Source: Hymenobacter sp. HSC-4F20
GTDB lineage: Bacteria > Bacteroidota > Bacteroidia > Cytophagales > Hymenobacteraceae
Assembly: GCF_019599275.1 (NCBI RefSeq)
Contig: NZ_JAHZTD010000006.1
Span: 1 to 64,000 of the forward strand
DNA length: 64,000 nucleotides
Direction: 5' to 3'
Program-made: the position numbers and the translations under genes
Part shown: positions 18,001 through 28,494 of the stretch, piece by piece
Numbering within the stretch: position 1 is the first letter of the stretch
Layout of the letters: each line of letters begins with the position of its first letter
The notes under the pieces: generated by a model
Database searches by the model: none
Told to the model about the DNA's origin: nothing
Seen by the model: the letters and a program-made list of their open reading frames with translations, nothing else

Positions 18001-18068
18001 AAAACATTGACTGGGCCACTGTGCCCCAGCCCCGCACCTTCCAGGTAGGCATCACGGTCGGACTCTAA
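15042..18068 (+). CDS. SusC/RagA-family TonB-linked outer membrane transporter
   Basis: 1008 residues from ATG 15042 (MKSSTLLAVPAVVAGLAPASFAQ, a signal peptide). A carboxypeptidase-regulatory-like domain follows (GTIVDATDRSPLPGVTVVVKGT), then the SusC signature LSEVVVTGYSEQ, a TonB plug (GVFIRIRGSNSVNASNDPLYVVDG, ESIEILKDANATAIYGSRGANGV) and a C-terminal beta barrel. It works with the SusD lipoprotein encoded 12 bases downstream to import a large nutrient. A SAM riboswitch upstream and a secreted peptidase downstream suggest peptides, perhaps as a methionine or sulphur source; the ligand is not evident from the sequence. Confidence 0.95.
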   Translation: MKSSTLLAVPAVVAGLAPASFAQTAASAVTGTIVDATDRSPLPGVTVVVKGTTVGASTGPDGSFSLTLPPGSTTLTISAVGYESQTVAATGGPINVALKADVKQLSEVVVTGYSEQNRKTLTSAISSVKGDALKDIPAASPDQLLQGKAPGVQVSANSGVPGGGVFIRIRGSNSVNASNDPLYVVDGVFINNTNLIATGLGNQVSSNPLADINPQDIESIEILKDANATAIYGSRGANGVVLITTKRGKAGDKTRITFNTYHGWSKAPKQYELVSGPELAQLENERFLNDGGNPAQLPYRSVASGGRGLPEEQQTYDRLSDVFRTAQTQSYELSAAGGSAKTQFYVGGGYFRQESIARPTNFDRFSLRVNLDNSVTDRLRIGTSTALTRTHRNVSSNDNNPVGVINSALFPRTNLPIYNPDGTYAKYGSFDNHQALIDNLNNDAVGSRVISNVYGQYQFGKHLTLRSSWSIDFNDMYENNFNNTLILAGQPRGTATSFLSRDITLLNEQTLNYSVDFGENHSLQALVGNTIQKNTFQRTSLSGQQFPSNDLTSIASAATQTGSSSRSQAGLLSFFGKATYSFKQRYTADVSLRADASSRFGADNRWGYFPAVGLGWRLSEEEFIKNLNVFQELKLRGSVGKTGNQAGISDFAARGLVQGGANYLDLPGTTPLQLANPNLSWESTRQWNVGLDAAVLQSRLLLELNYYDKYTSGLLLNVPVPRKTGFASVVENYGAVSNKGFEVQLTANWLPSASAVQWSTTFNVARNVNRIEKLAAPITSGSRDIFRLEEGAPLYSFWLYHQTGVNSETGDAQYQDVNGDGQLSVADRKLVGNAWPDYFGGVTNSVTYKGLDFGFTLNFEQGAKIMNMNRFFLVHGGTQSNIGYLREQLDRWQKPGDQTDIPRLTTNPASNNYGGVVQNLSDRYLEDGSFLRLRTLSLGYTVPKEVAAKAHLNSLRLYVQATNLLTITPYSGIDPEVNSQSGVANTKNIDWATVPQPRTFQVGITVGL

Positions 18069-18080
18069 GCTTTTCCTTCG

Positions 18081-19436
18081 ATGAAATCTTCGCTATACCA
18101 CTTGCTGTTTGCCGCCGTGCTGGGTGCTGCTACCCTGAGCTTCTCGGCCTGCAACGATTTGCTGGACCCCACGCCAGTGCAGCAGCTCCCCGACGACCAA
18201 GCCATCACCGATGCCAGCAGCGCCCGCTCCGCCACCATTGGTGTCTACGACCGGGTGCAGGCCTACTACCAGCTGAACTGGCCGGTGCTGGGCTTTCTGC
18301 CCGGCGAGAATGTGCGCTTCAACGGCACCCTGAACCAGTTTCTGCAGATCGACCAAAACCAGCTCAGCGCCGATAACGTGCTCATTACCGAGGCCTGGAC
18401 TCAGATGTACCAGGCCGTGAACGGGGCCAACAACGTGCTGGCCGCCCTGCCCGGCCTCAGTGACCCGCTACTGACGGCGACGGAGAAAAACCAGTTGCTG
18501 GGCGAGGCCTACTTCCTGCGGGCCCTGGTGTACTTCGATTTGGGCCGGGGCTGGGGCGGGGTGCCGCTGGTGCTCACGCCCACCCGCACCAAGGAAAACG
18601 GCCGGGGCATCCGCCGCAGCACCCTCGCCCAAACCTACGACCAGGTGCTGGCCGACCTGACTCAGGCCGAAGCTCTGCTGCCCGAGGCGGCTACCCGCAA
18701 CCGGGCCGTGAAGGCCGCCGCCCGCGCCCTGCGCGCCCGCCTGCACCTCTACCGCCAGCAGTGGACCGAAGCCGAAGCCTACGCCACCCAGGTCATCAGC
18801 AGCAGCAACTATGGCCTTGTGACGCCCTACCGCGCCATTTCTACGGCGCCCTTCCTGAGCCGGGAGTCGGTGTTTGAGCTGACTTTCAGCAACTCCGACG
18901 CTAATACGATGTGGAATAACTGGTTTCCGAGCGCCCTGGGCGGGCAGTTCAATTTCCAGCCCGTGCCCGCCGCCATTGCTCTGCTCAACGACCCCACCGT
19001 GGGCGGCAACCGCTCGGCCCTGCTGGCTACTACCGTCATTGCCGGTAGCAATGTCACCTACGGCAACCTCTACAGCCGCTCCGCCCAGCGTGACGACCCC
19101 AGCTACGTGCTGCGCCTGGCCGAGCAATATCTCATTCGGGCCGAAGCCCGGGCCAAGCAAGGCAAGCTCACCGATGCCCTGGCCGACCTGAACGCCGTGC
19201 GTGCCCGCGCCGGAGTACCGGCCAGCACCGCCGCCACCGCCGACGCCCTGCTACTAGCTATTGAAGACGAGCGGCGGGTGGAGTTTGCCTTCGAGGCCGA
19301 CCGGTGGTTTGACCTCGTGCGCACTGGCCGCGCCGGCGCCGTGCTCGGCGTCACGGACCAGCGCCGCTGGGTATTCCCGCTCCCCTTCAACGACCTAGTA
19401 GCCGACCCCGACCTAGAGCAAAACCCGGGGTACTAG
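18081..19436 (+). CDS. SusD/RagB-family surface lipoprotein
   Basis: 451 residues. The N-terminus is a lipoprotein signal with the cleavage site at LSFSAC (Cys24), followed by NDLLDPTP as in many SusD proteins. TPR-like helices (EAYFLRALVYFDLGRGWGGVPLV, RALRARLHLYRQQWTEAEAYA) and the C-terminal region ending ERRVEFAFEADRWFDLVRTG are typical. It forms the ligand-binding lid on the SusC barrel encoded directly upstream and is surely cotranscribed with it. Confidence 0.95.
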   Translation: MKSSLYHLLFAAVLGAATLSFSACNDLLDPTPVQQLPDDQAITDASSARSATIGVYDRVQAYYQLNWPVLGFLPGENVRFNGTLNQFLQIDQNQLSADNVLITEAWTQMYQAVNGANNVLAALPGLSDPLLTATEKNQLLGEAYFLRALVYFDLGRGWGGVPLVLTPTRTKENGRGIRRSTLAQTYDQVLADLTQAEALLPEAATRNRAVKAAARALRARLHLYRQQWTEAEAYATQVISSSNYGLVTPYRAISTAPFLSRESVFELTFSNSDANTMWNNWFPSALGGQFNFQPVPAAIALLNDPTVGGNRSALLATTVIAGSNVTYGNLYSRSAQRDDPSYVLRLAEQYLIRAEARAKQGKLTDALADLNAVRARAGVPASTAATADALLLAIEDERRVEFAFEADRWFDLVRTGRAGAVLGVTDQRRWVFPLPFNDLVADPDLEQNPGY

Positions 19437-19529
19437 GAGTACTGCTGACCAACCCAGAACGTCATGTCGAGCATGTTGCGCATCAAGCAAGGGGCCGAGA
19501 CATCTCGCGTGCTGACGTCGCCACACTAC

Positions 19530-19676
19530 TTGTCATCCTGAGCGGAGCGAAGGACCTCTACCTCTGGCTAACCAAGAGGGTAGCAACGAGAACCGCTCCA
19601 TAGCCCAGGGTTTAAACCCTGGGCTAGTGAATCGCAACGAAGCGGTAGAGATGCTTCGGCAAGCTCAGCATGACAA
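19530..19676. repeat. Imperfect long inverted repeat, probable dispersed intergenic element
   Basis: Arms of 33 bases at 19530-19562 and 19644-19676 pair with few mismatches (left arm begins TTGTCATCCTGAGC; right arm ends GCTCAGCATGACAA). Sequences of this TGTCATCCTGAGC type are frequent between genes in related genomes, so this is probably a mobile palindromic element. It separates susD from the peptidase gene and may form an RNA hairpin that lowers downstream expression. Confidence 0.6.
19601..19626. repeat. 26-bp perfect palindrome inside the inverted-repeat element
   Basis: TAGCCCAGGGTTT (19601-19613) is followed directly by its complement, with no spacer. It forms the centre of the larger inverted repeat. 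It could be a protein-binding site or the cruciform core of the element. Confidence 0.6.
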
Positions 19677-19761
19677 TCCTATATCAAGCGAAAAACCTTG
19701 CGCAGGCTCGACCAGAAGAGCCGCGCCCTTCTGCTACCAACCGCTTTCGACTTCCCTTTCC

Positions 19762-22410
19762 ATGTTGAAACCTTACGCTTCCGCCGCCCTCCTGACCTTG
19801 GGCTTGGCCCTCCACTTACCCGCTGCCGCCCAGAATACCTACTTTTTTCCTGCGGCTCCGGCTGCGTCGTTCGACCCGGCCGTGCCTACGCCGGAGCAGT
19901 TCCTAGGCTACCCCATCGGTACGCACTATACCCGCACCGACCAGATTGTGGCCTACCTGCGGGAGCTGGATCGGGTGTCGGATAAGGTGAGCTTCCGGGT
20001 AATTGGCACCACCTTCGAGGAGCGGCCCCAGGTAGTAGCCACCATCACGGCCCCGGAAAACCAGCAGAACCTAGCTGGCCTGCAGCAAGCCCGCCGGGCC
20101 CTCGTCGACCCCAAGTTGGCCGCGCCCGACTACCGCAAGCTGCCGGTGGTGGTGAGCCTGAACTTTGGGGTGCACGGCAACGAGAGTTCCTCCTCGGAGG
20201 CGGCTCTGCTGCTGGCCTACTACCTCACGGCCTCCACCGCCCCCGAAACCAAGCAGTGGCTGGAGCAGGCCGTCATCACCATCGACCCGCTGGAAAACCC
20301 CGATGGCCGCGACCGAGCCTCGCACTGGTTCGACCAGAACAAGTCGTGGCCTAACCCCACCGACCCCCTGGACCGGGAGCACACCGAGGCCTGGCCGGGC
20401 GGGCGCACCAACCACTTCTACACCGACCTGAACCGGGACTGGCTGTCGTTGACCCAGCCGGAAAGCCGGGCCCGTATGGCCTTTTTTCACGAGTGGTACC
20501 CTAACGTGATGATTGACTTTCACGAAATGGGCACCAACGGTACTTACTACTTCGAGCCCTCCAAGCCCTTTAGTACCGAAAACGACCTGATTCCGCGGGC
20601 TACCTATGAGGTGCTAAACGTGCACCTAGCCAAGTACTTCGCCAAGTCCCTAGACAACCTAGGCTCCCTGTATTGGACCAAGGAGCAGTTTGATAACCTC
20701 TCACCCATCTACGGCTCTACCTACCCCGATTTTCAGGGTGGGGTAGGGGTGACGTTTGAGGTGGGCAGCTCCCGCGGGCTGGCCCAGGAGGGCACGAATG
20801 GGGTAGTGACCTTTCCGTTTACCATTCGCAACCACGTAGCCACGGGCCTGGCCACGGTGCGCGGGGCGGTGGAAGAAAAGGACCTGTACTTGCGTCACCA
20901 GCGCGACTTTTTCACCTCAGCCCTTACTGATGCCCGCAAGTTCCCGACCAAGGCCTACGTGTTCGGCAACGCTCAGGACGAGACCCTGACCAACCGGTTT
21001 CTGGCTTTGCTGCTCCAACACAAAATTCAGGTGCACGAGCTGGGCAAAACCGTCACCTTGGACAAGCAGACCTTCGAGAAAGGCAAGGCCTACGTGGTGC
21101 CCACCAGCCAACCCCAGTACCGCATCGTCAACTCCCTGTTTGAGGAACTGACCACTTTCCACGACAGCGTATTCTACGACGTGACGGGCTGGAGCCAGGC
21201 CCACGCCTACGGCCTACCCTTCGCCAAGCAGAAGAACACCAGTTTGGTGCAAGGCTTCCCCATAACGGCGCCGAAAACCCTGACCGGCACTGTGCGCGGG
21301 GGCCAGAGTTCCTACGCCTACCTGCTGCCCTGGTCCGACTATAATGCCCCGCGGGCCCTGGTGGCCTTGCAGCGGGCCGGCGTAACGGCCAAGGTCAGCT
21401 TTAAACCCTTCCGGGCTGGCACCAGCGAGCAGGCCACCGACTTCGGCTACGGCACGCTGGTTATTCCGGTAGCCGCCCAGAAGCTGCCCGCCGATTCCTT
21501 GTTTCAGGTAGTGAGCCGGGTAGGGCGGCAGCAGCAGGTGAGCTTCACCGGCGTGGGCACCGGCTTCAACCTGAGCGGCATTGATCTGGGCTCGAACAAC
21601 GTGCGCACGGTGCCTGAAACCAAGGCGGCCCTGCTGGTGGGCACCGGCCTGAATGCCTCGGAGGTGGGGGAGGCCTGGTTTGTAGCCAGCCAACAATTAG
21701 GGCTGCCGCTGAGCCGCCTGGAGCTGAGTAACTTCAGCCGGGCCCCGCTGGGCCGCTACACCAGCTTGGTGCTGGTGGGCGGCTCCTACGCTACCCTCGA
21801 CAAAGCTGCGGTGGAAAAACTGCGCCGCTGGGTGCAGGAGGGCGGCACGCTCATTACGCTCAAAAACGCCTCGGAGTGGGCTATTAAGCAAGGTATTGTA
21901 AAGGAAAAACTGCTGATTCCGGCCAGCGGCGGCTGGGCCGACACCACGGCCACGGCCGGCAGCAAGGGTAAATCCGTAGCGGCCCGCCGCCTCGATTTCG
22001 TGGCCCAGGAGCAGGAAGGTACCCGCGCCATTGCCGGCTCCATCTACCGCGCCGACGTGGACATTACCAACCCCATCGGCTTTGGGCTGCCCAGCCGCCA
22101 GCTCTACGTGTTCCGCAATGGTACCACGTTCCTGCGGCCCAGCCGCAACCCCTACGCCACCGTGGCCCAGTACACTGCTACCCCGCTGGTGAGCGGGTAC
22201 GTATCGAGGGCCAATGTGCAGCAGATTCGCAACACGGCGGCCGTGGTAGTGAGCAAGGCGGGCGCGGGCCGGGTGGTGCTGTTCGCCGACGACCCCAACT
22301 TCCGCCACTACTGGCACGGCACTTCCCGCCTGTTCACCAATGCCCTGCTGCTGGGCTCCCTGCTGAACCTTCCCGAAGGGCCGGCCGCTATTTCCGCCGA
22401 GGAGGAGTAA
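19762..22410 (+). CDS. Secreted M14-family zinc carboxypeptidase
   Basis: 882 residues from ATG 19762 (MLKPYASAALLTLGLALHLPAAAQ, a signal peptide); the open frame extends 45 codons further up but that part overlaps the repeat element. Zinc ligands His138 and Glu141 are in VHGNES, NPDG is at 179-182, TDLNRDW is at 221-227, and His254 in DFHEMG is the likely third ligand. GVTFEVGSS probably carries the catalytic Glu. The long C-terminal half contains a glutamine amidotransferase-like region (LVGGSYATLDKAAVEKLRRWVQEGGTLI) seen in this Bacteroidota subgroup. It probably trims peptides for uptake by the SusCD pair upstream. Confidence 0.88.
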   Translation: MLKPYASAALLTLGLALHLPAAAQNTYFFPAAPAASFDPAVPTPEQFLGYPIGTHYTRTDQIVAYLRELDRVSDKVSFRVIGTTFEERPQVVATITAPENQQNLAGLQQARRALVDPKLAAPDYRKLPVVVSLNFGVHGNESSSSEAALLLAYYLTASTAPETKQWLEQAVITIDPLENPDGRDRASHWFDQNKSWPNPTDPLDREHTEAWPGGRTNHFYTDLNRDWLSLTQPESRARMAFFHEWYPNVMIDFHEMGTNGTYYFEPSKPFSTENDLIPRATYEVLNVHLAKYFAKSLDNLGSLYWTKEQFDNLSPIYGSTYPDFQGGVGVTFEVGSSRGLAQEGTNGVVTFPFTIRNHVATGLATVRGAVEEKDLYLRHQRDFFTSALTDARKFPTKAYVFGNAQDETLTNRFLALLLQHKIQVHELGKTVTLDKQTFEKGKAYVVPTSQPQYRIVNSLFEELTTFHDSVFYDVTGWSQAHAYGLPFAKQKNTSLVQGFPITAPKTLTGTVRGGQSSYAYLLPWSDYNAPRALVALQRAGVTAKVSFKPFRAGTSEQATDFGYGTLVIPVAAQKLPADSLFQVVSRVGRQQQVSFTGVGTGFNLSGIDLGSNNVRTVPETKAALLVGTGLNASEVGEAWFVASQQLGLPLSRLELSNFSRAPLGRYTSLVLVGGSYATLDKAAVEKLRRWVQEGGTLITLKNASEWAIKQGIVKEKLLIPASGGWADTTATAGSKGKSVAARRLDFVAQEQEGTRAIAGSIYRADVDITNPIGFGLPSRQLYVFRNGTTFLRPSRNPYATVAQYTATPLVSGYVSRANVQQIRNTAAVVVSKAGAGRVVLFADDPNFRHYWHGTSRLFTNALLLGSLLNLPEGPAAISAEEE

Positions 22411-22687
22411 GGGTACTCCGGAAGCTAGCCAACGTCCTTTCTCACCGCAGTAACCCTGAGTCAAAAACGGTATACGGATAGCGGCTGGGGGTATAGCCCT
22501 TCGGTGGAGCTACCCTAACCCCAATACGAGCGCAGCCTTTAATCAGGAAGCAGTCAAGCAAAAGCATTAAGTTTTTGCCCTACCAGAATGGTGCTTCCTC
22601 CGTACTAACCGAAAAGCCGATGCGCCTGCTGGTGCGGGAAACGGCCTCACCCGCAACTCTCGGCCAGCAGCCGGGGCCTGCCGCGTG

Positions 22688-23593
22688 ATGCCGCTTCGGT
22701 TACCAATTATGTGGATGGCTACTACCTCTGCGGCGGCGCGCACTCTCCTACGCCGTTTCGACCATTGGGCTACGCCCGCGCTAGCCGCCGTGGCGCTGGG
22801 CGTGTTCCTGCTGGAAACCGTGCGGCCCCTGCGGCGCCGTACCCGGCCCCGCCCTGAGCGGTGGCTCCGCAACGTGGGGGTAGGCGCCCCTTCCTTGCTG
22901 GCCATGCGCCTGACCCTGCTACCCATCATGACCAAGCTAGCCCAGGCCGGGGCGGCGCGCGGCGTGGGCCTGGCGCAGCTGCCCGAGCCGCTTCGAGCGG
23001 TAGCGGAGCTACTCCTGCTCGACTACCTGGCGTATCGTTGGCACCGGCTGTTGCACTCCCCGCTGCTGTGGCGCCTGCACCGCGTCCACCACATCGACCT
23101 GGACATGGACCTGACTACGGCCTGGCGCTTTCACTTTGGCGAGATGCTGGCCAGCATTCCGTACCGCGGCGGGCTACCGGCCCTACTGGGCGTGCGCCCC
23201 GCCACAGTGCTGGCCTACGAGGCCGTACTGGAAGCCTGCACGGCTTTTCACCACAGTAATGCCTGCCTGCCCATTGGCCTGGAGCGGCGCGTGGTTCCGG
23301 TGCTGGTTACGCCACGCATGCACGGCATTCATCATTCCATCGTTGAGCAGGAAGCTGGGAGCAACTTTGGGGTAGGCCTCACGCTCTGGGACCGGCTGCA
23401 CTCCACCCTACGCCTAAACGTGCCCCAGCAACAAGTAACCATTGGGGTGCCCGCCTACGCTACCGCGGCTGAGCAGTCGGTGCGCCAGCTGCTGGCGCTG
23501 CCCCTGGCGCCGCTTCGGCCCTGGACCCGCCCCGATGGGTCCGTGCCGTACCGCCCTGGCTTGTCTGCTCCCGCGCACGAGCTAGCGGAATAG
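22688..23593 (+). CDS. Fatty acid hydroxylase/sterol desaturase superfamily protein
   Basis: 301 residues from ATG 22688 (a GTG at 22685 is in frame just before). The His boxes that bind the di-iron centre are visible: HRLLH at 119-123, HRVHH at 131-135, an HH pair in TAFHHSNA, and HGIHH near residue 215. Hydrophobic segments near 30-45, 65-85 and 105-118 fit an integral membrane enzyme. The family hydroxylates or desaturates lipids; the substrate here is unknown. The gene has its own transcription unit and ends against a strong hairpin shared with gntK. Confidence 0.85.
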   Translation: MPLRLPIMWMATTSAAARTLLRRFDHWATPALAAVALGVFLLETVRPLRRRTRPRPERWLRNVGVGAPSLLAMRLTLLPIMTKLAQAGAARGVGLAQLPEPLRAVAELLLLDYLAYRWHRLLHSPLLWRLHRVHHIDLDMDLTTAWRFHFGEMLASIPYRGGLPALLGVRPATVLAYEAVLEACTAFHHSNACLPIGLERRVVPVLVTPRMHGIHHSIVEQEAGSNFGVGLTLWDRLHSTLRLNVPQQQVTIGVPAYATAAEQSVRQLLALPLAPLRPWTRPDGSVPYRPGLSAPAHELAE

Positions 23594-23845
23594 CGGCTGC
23601 CGGAAGCTGGCTGAGGTAGCCTGGGGAATACAAAAATGCGCCGTCACGGCTGCTCGTCGTGGAATGCCTCATGGGCGACCAGCCAGACGGCCGAACACAA
23701 CGGCGCGTTTCTGCCCTTATGCCAACAGGCAGGACTTTACCGTAACTCCAAAGCCAGCAACAGCGTCGCCTGCGAAGTGCCGGGAAACGCATTCAGCCCT
23801 GCCTATAGAGTCTTTTGAGTGTTCCGTCAGACCCGGTGGTTGTTT

Positions 23846-23886
23846 GGGGCGGGGGTGCTCGCCTCGGGGCGAGCTACTCCCGCCCC
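23846..23886. terminator. Strong nested hairpin between convergent genes
   Basis: Outer arms GGGGCGGG (23846-23853) and CCCGCCCC (23879-23886), inner arms GCTCGCC (23857-23863) and GGCGAGC (23868-23874). It sits 30 bases from the gntK stop and probably serves both directions. The rest of the 23594-23915 gap has no believable gene. Confidence 0.6.
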
Positions 23887-23915
23887 GCCGCTGGCAGAAC
23901 GTGCGTGGCCGGAGC

Positions 23916-24440
23916 CTACGCGCCCGCGCCCGGGTTTGCGCTGACGCTTTCTTCCCGCAGGTACGCCAGAATCTGGGCTACCAGTTGTTGCGGGGCTTCC
24001 GCTATAGAAAGGCAAAGGCCGTAGGCTGGCTTTTCGAGGATAGCAAACTGCGAGGCGAGCAGCGCCGGGTTCATGTAGTGCTGGGAGCGGGCGGCCAGCC
24101 GCGTACGCACCAACTCCTGGGAGCCATCCAGAAACACCCACACCAGGGGGCCCGCCGTGGCTAGCTGCTGGCGGTACGCTTCTTTTAGGGCCGAGCAAGC
24201 CAGCACCGCCCCACCCTGCCGGCTCCACTCCCGAATACCTGCTACCAAGGCCGCCAGCCAGTCCTTTCGGTCTTCGTCTTCGAGCGGGGTGCCAGCCTGC
24301 ATCTTGGCCACATTCGCAGCGGAATGGAAATCATCGGCGTCATGAAAGGGCACGCCCAGCTGCTGGGCCAGCAGGGCCCCGATGGTTGATTTGCCCGAGC
24401 CGGACACCCCCATAATTACAAGTACTTGGTTGCCACGCAT
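23916..24440 (-). CDS. gntK: Gluconokinase
   Basis: 174 residues. The P-loop GVSGSGKST is at residues 11-19, followed by FHDADDFHSAANVAKMQAGTPLEDEDR, a well conserved GntK signature, and later LACSALKEAYRQQL. It phosphorylates gluconate to 6-phosphogluconate and feeds the adjacent Gnd enzyme. The gene is divergent from gnd with 236 bases between, so a shared regulatory region is likely. Length and motifs are complete. Confidence 0.95.
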   Translation of the reverse strand: MRGNQVLVIMGVSGSGKSTIGALLAQQLGVPFHDADDFHSAANVAKMQAGTPLEDEDRKDWLAALVAGIREWSRQGGAVLACSALKEAYRQQLATAGPLVWVFLDGSQELVRTRLAARSQHYMNPALLASQFAILEKPAYGLCLSIAEAPQQLVAQILAYLREESVSANPGAGA

Positions 24441-24676
24441 AGGAAAAAGCTAAAAACCCGAACGTTAACCGGCGCCAGGCCCGCTGGCGCGCCAGGGAGG
24501 TTGCCCCACCGGGAATGGGGCTGACTTTCGCAGCAGTAATTGCGTACCACGGCTGCACCGGTCGTCAAGTGTATAACCTTCTACCTGAACTTTAAGTTGA
24601 GAGAGTAGAAGCTGAGCCACCAGCTCTGGGCGCCGCGCGGCGCTTTCCTCCACCGACTCTATCCGAAAACTACTGC

Positions 24677-26182
<1,506 letters not shown>

Positions 26183-26224
26183 TCTTGCTCTTAGCTGTCC
26201 CGACACGTTACCTACCCCCTTTGT

Positions 26225-27742
26225 ATGAGCCTTACCGCACACGTTCCGCCTACTATTTTTATCATTTTCGGGGGTACCGGGGACTTGAATGCCCGGAAGC
26301 TGGCCCCGGCCCTCTACCACCTGTTTCTGGATGGCTGGCTGCCCGAGCAGTTCGCCCTAATCGGCACGGGCCGCACCACGCTTTCCGATGAGGAGTTTCG
26401 CGGCCGGCTGCTGGAGGGCATCAATCAGTTTTCGCGCACGGGCAAGGCGGATGCGAAAAAGTGGAAATCGTTTGCCGAGCACGTTGTTTACCAGGCCGCC
26501 GACGTGCAGGACGCGGCGGCTTATAAAGAGTTTAGCCAGCGGATTCAGGCGTACCAGGAGCAGTGGGGGGCGCCGGCTAACGTGCTGTACTACCTGGCCG
26601 TGGCTCCGGAGTTCTTTCCCATCATTGCCGAAAACATTGCCAAAAGCCAGCTGGCCGCCGACGCCGACCGCACCCGCATTGTCATCGAAAAGCCCTTTGG
26701 CCACGACTTAGAGTCGGCACGGGAGCTAAACCAGCTGCTGGGCCGCCGCTTTCAGGAACAGCAGATTTACCGCATCGACCACTACCTGGGCAAGGAGACG
26801 GTGCAGAACATCATGGCCTTCCGCTTTGCCAACGCCCTGCTGGAGCCACTCTGGAACCGCAACTACATTGAGCACGTGCAGATTTCTGTGACGGAGCAGC
26901 TGGGGGTAGGGGAGCGAAGCGGCTACTACGATGGGGCCGGCGCCCTGCGCGACATGATTCAGAACCACTTGCTGCAGCTGCTGTGCCTGGTGGCCATGGA
27001 GCCGCCCATCAACTTCACGGCCGATGAGGTGCGCAACCGCAAGGTAGATGTGCTGCGGGCCATGCGCCGGTTTTCGCCCGAGGACGTGCGCGAATCGACG
27101 GTACGGGGCCAGTACGGGGCCGGCTGGATGGAGGGGCAGCAAGTGCCCGGTTACCGGGAGGAACCCGGCGCCAACCCGACTTCCAACGCCGAAACGTTTG
27201 CAGCCGTCAAGTTCTTCGTGGACAACTGGCGCTGGCAGGGGGTGCCGTTTTACGTGCGCACTGGCAAGCGCCTGCACCGCTCCGCCTCCCTCATCACCAT
27301 CCAGTTCAAGGACGTGCCCCACTCCATCTTCCCGCCCGAAACAGCCGAGAACTGGCAGCAGAACCGGCTCATCATCAGCATTCAGCCCGAAATGAGCATC
27401 CGCCTGCAAGTGCAAGCCAAGCGCCCCGGCCTGGACCTGATGCTCAACACCGTGGACATGGTATTTGATTACCAGGGCACCTACACCACCGCCACCCCGG
27501 AGGCCTACGAAACCCTGTTGCTGGATGCCATGCTCGGCGACCAGACCTTGTTCATGCGCGGCGACCAGGTGGAAGCCGCCTGGGACCTGGTGATGCCCAT
27601 CCTGACCGCTTGGCAGGGGCGGGCCAGCCAGAGCTTCCCCAACTACTCCGCCGACTCCTGGGGGCCGGAGGTAGCCGAAGCCCTCATTGCCCGCGACGGG
27701 TTTCACTGGTTTACCCTCCCCCTTAGCCATGGCAAGCACTAA
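26225..27742 (+). CDS. zwf: Glucose-6-phosphate 1-dehydrogenase
   Basis: 505 residues. The coenzyme loop is IIFGGTGDLNARKLAPALYHL near residue 14, the catalytic signature RIDHYLGKE is around residue 181-189 and the EKPFGHDLESA loop is just before it. It makes 6-phosphogluconolactone and NADPH from glucose 6-phosphate. It lies 42 bases after gnd and its last 14 bases overlap the start of pgl, so the three genes form one operon. Confidence 0.98.
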   Translation: MSLTAHVPPTIFIIFGGTGDLNARKLAPALYHLFLDGWLPEQFALIGTGRTTLSDEEFRGRLLEGINQFSRTGKADAKKWKSFAEHVVYQAADVQDAAAYKEFSQRIQAYQEQWGAPANVLYYLAVAPEFFPIIAENIAKSQLAADADRTRIVIEKPFGHDLESARELNQLLGRRFQEQQIYRIDHYLGKETVQNIMAFRFANALLEPLWNRNYIEHVQISVTEQLGVGERSGYYDGAGALRDMIQNHLLQLLCLVAMEPPINFTADEVRNRKVDVLRAMRRFSPEDVRESTVRGQYGAGWMEGQQVPGYREEPGANPTSNAETFAAVKFFVDNWRWQGVPFYVRTGKRLHRSASLITIQFKDVPHSIFPPETAENWQQNRLIISIQPEMSIRLQVQAKRPGLDLMLNTVDMVFDYQGTYTTATPEAYETLLLDAMLGDQTLFMRGDQVEAAWDLVMPILTAWQGRASQSFPNYSADSWGPEVAEALIARDGFHWFTLPLSHGKH

Positions 27743-28481
27743 CTTCCCGCCGCTGCACATTTCTCCTACCCCCGAGGAGGTAGTAACCCAGCTCGCCGAG
27801 TTCATCGTGCCGCTGGCGGCCCGCAGCGTGGCCGCCCGGGGCCGGTTTACGGTGGCGCTGTCCGGCGGCAGCTCCCCGAAAAAGCTGTACGAGCGGTTGG
27901 CTACCCCGCCTTACCGCGAGCAAGTAGAGTGGGAACGAGTGTTTTTCTTTTTCGGGGATGAGCGCTACGTGCCCCCAACCGATGCGGAAAGCAACTACCG
28001 GCTAGCTCGCGAAACCCTGTTTGAGCCCCTGGCTATTGCCCCGGAGCAGGTGTTTGCCGTGGACACTGCCTTGCCCCCAGCTGGCGCGGCCCGGCAGTAC
28101 TCCGCCCGCATTGAGCAGTTTTTTCAGCCAGCGCCGGCGCACTTCGACTTGGTGCTGCTGGGGTTGGGCGATAATTCGCATACTGCCTCTCTATTTCCGC
28201 ACACACCCGTGCTGGCGGCTACCGCAGCGCAGGCGCAGGAAGTTTTTGTGGAGGAGAAGCAGGCCTACCGCATTACCCTGACGGCCCCGCTGCTGAACCA
28301 AGCCGCCACCGTTGTCTTTCTGGTGTACGGGGCCGGCAAAGCCGCTGCCGTGCAGCACGTGCTAACCGGCCCCCGGGACGTAGCCCAGTTTCCGGCCCAG
28401 CTGATTAGGCCCTCCTCCGGCAACCTGCACTGGTTTCTGGACGCGGACGCAGCGGCTTTACTAGCGGTACAGCACACGTAA
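27729..28481 (+). CDS. pgl: 6-phosphogluconolactonase
   Basis: 250 residues from ATG 27729, which overlaps zwf by 14 bases; a 14-codon longer frame runs inside zwf and is not preferred. The DevB/Pgl-type motifs VALSGGSSPKKLYERL, FFFGDERYVPPTDAESNY and LVLLGLGDNSHTASLFPHT are present. It hydrolyses the lactone made by Zwf. Together with gnd and zwf this completes the oxidative branch in one operon. The end is 14 bases from the convergent rpiA stop. Confidence 0.97.
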   Translation: MASTNFPPLHISPTPEEVVTQLAEFIVPLAARSVAARGRFTVALSGGSSPKKLYERLATPPYREQVEWERVFFFFGDERYVPPTDAESNYRLARETLFEPLAIAPEQVFAVDTALPPAGAARQYSARIEQFFQPAPAHFDLVLLGLGDNSHTASLFPHTPVLAATAAQAQEVFVEEKQAYRITLTAPLLNQAATVVFLVYGAGKAAAVQHVLTGPRDVAQFPAQLIRPSSGNLHWFLDADAAALLAVQHT

Positions 28482-28494
28482 GTGATGGGGCTGC

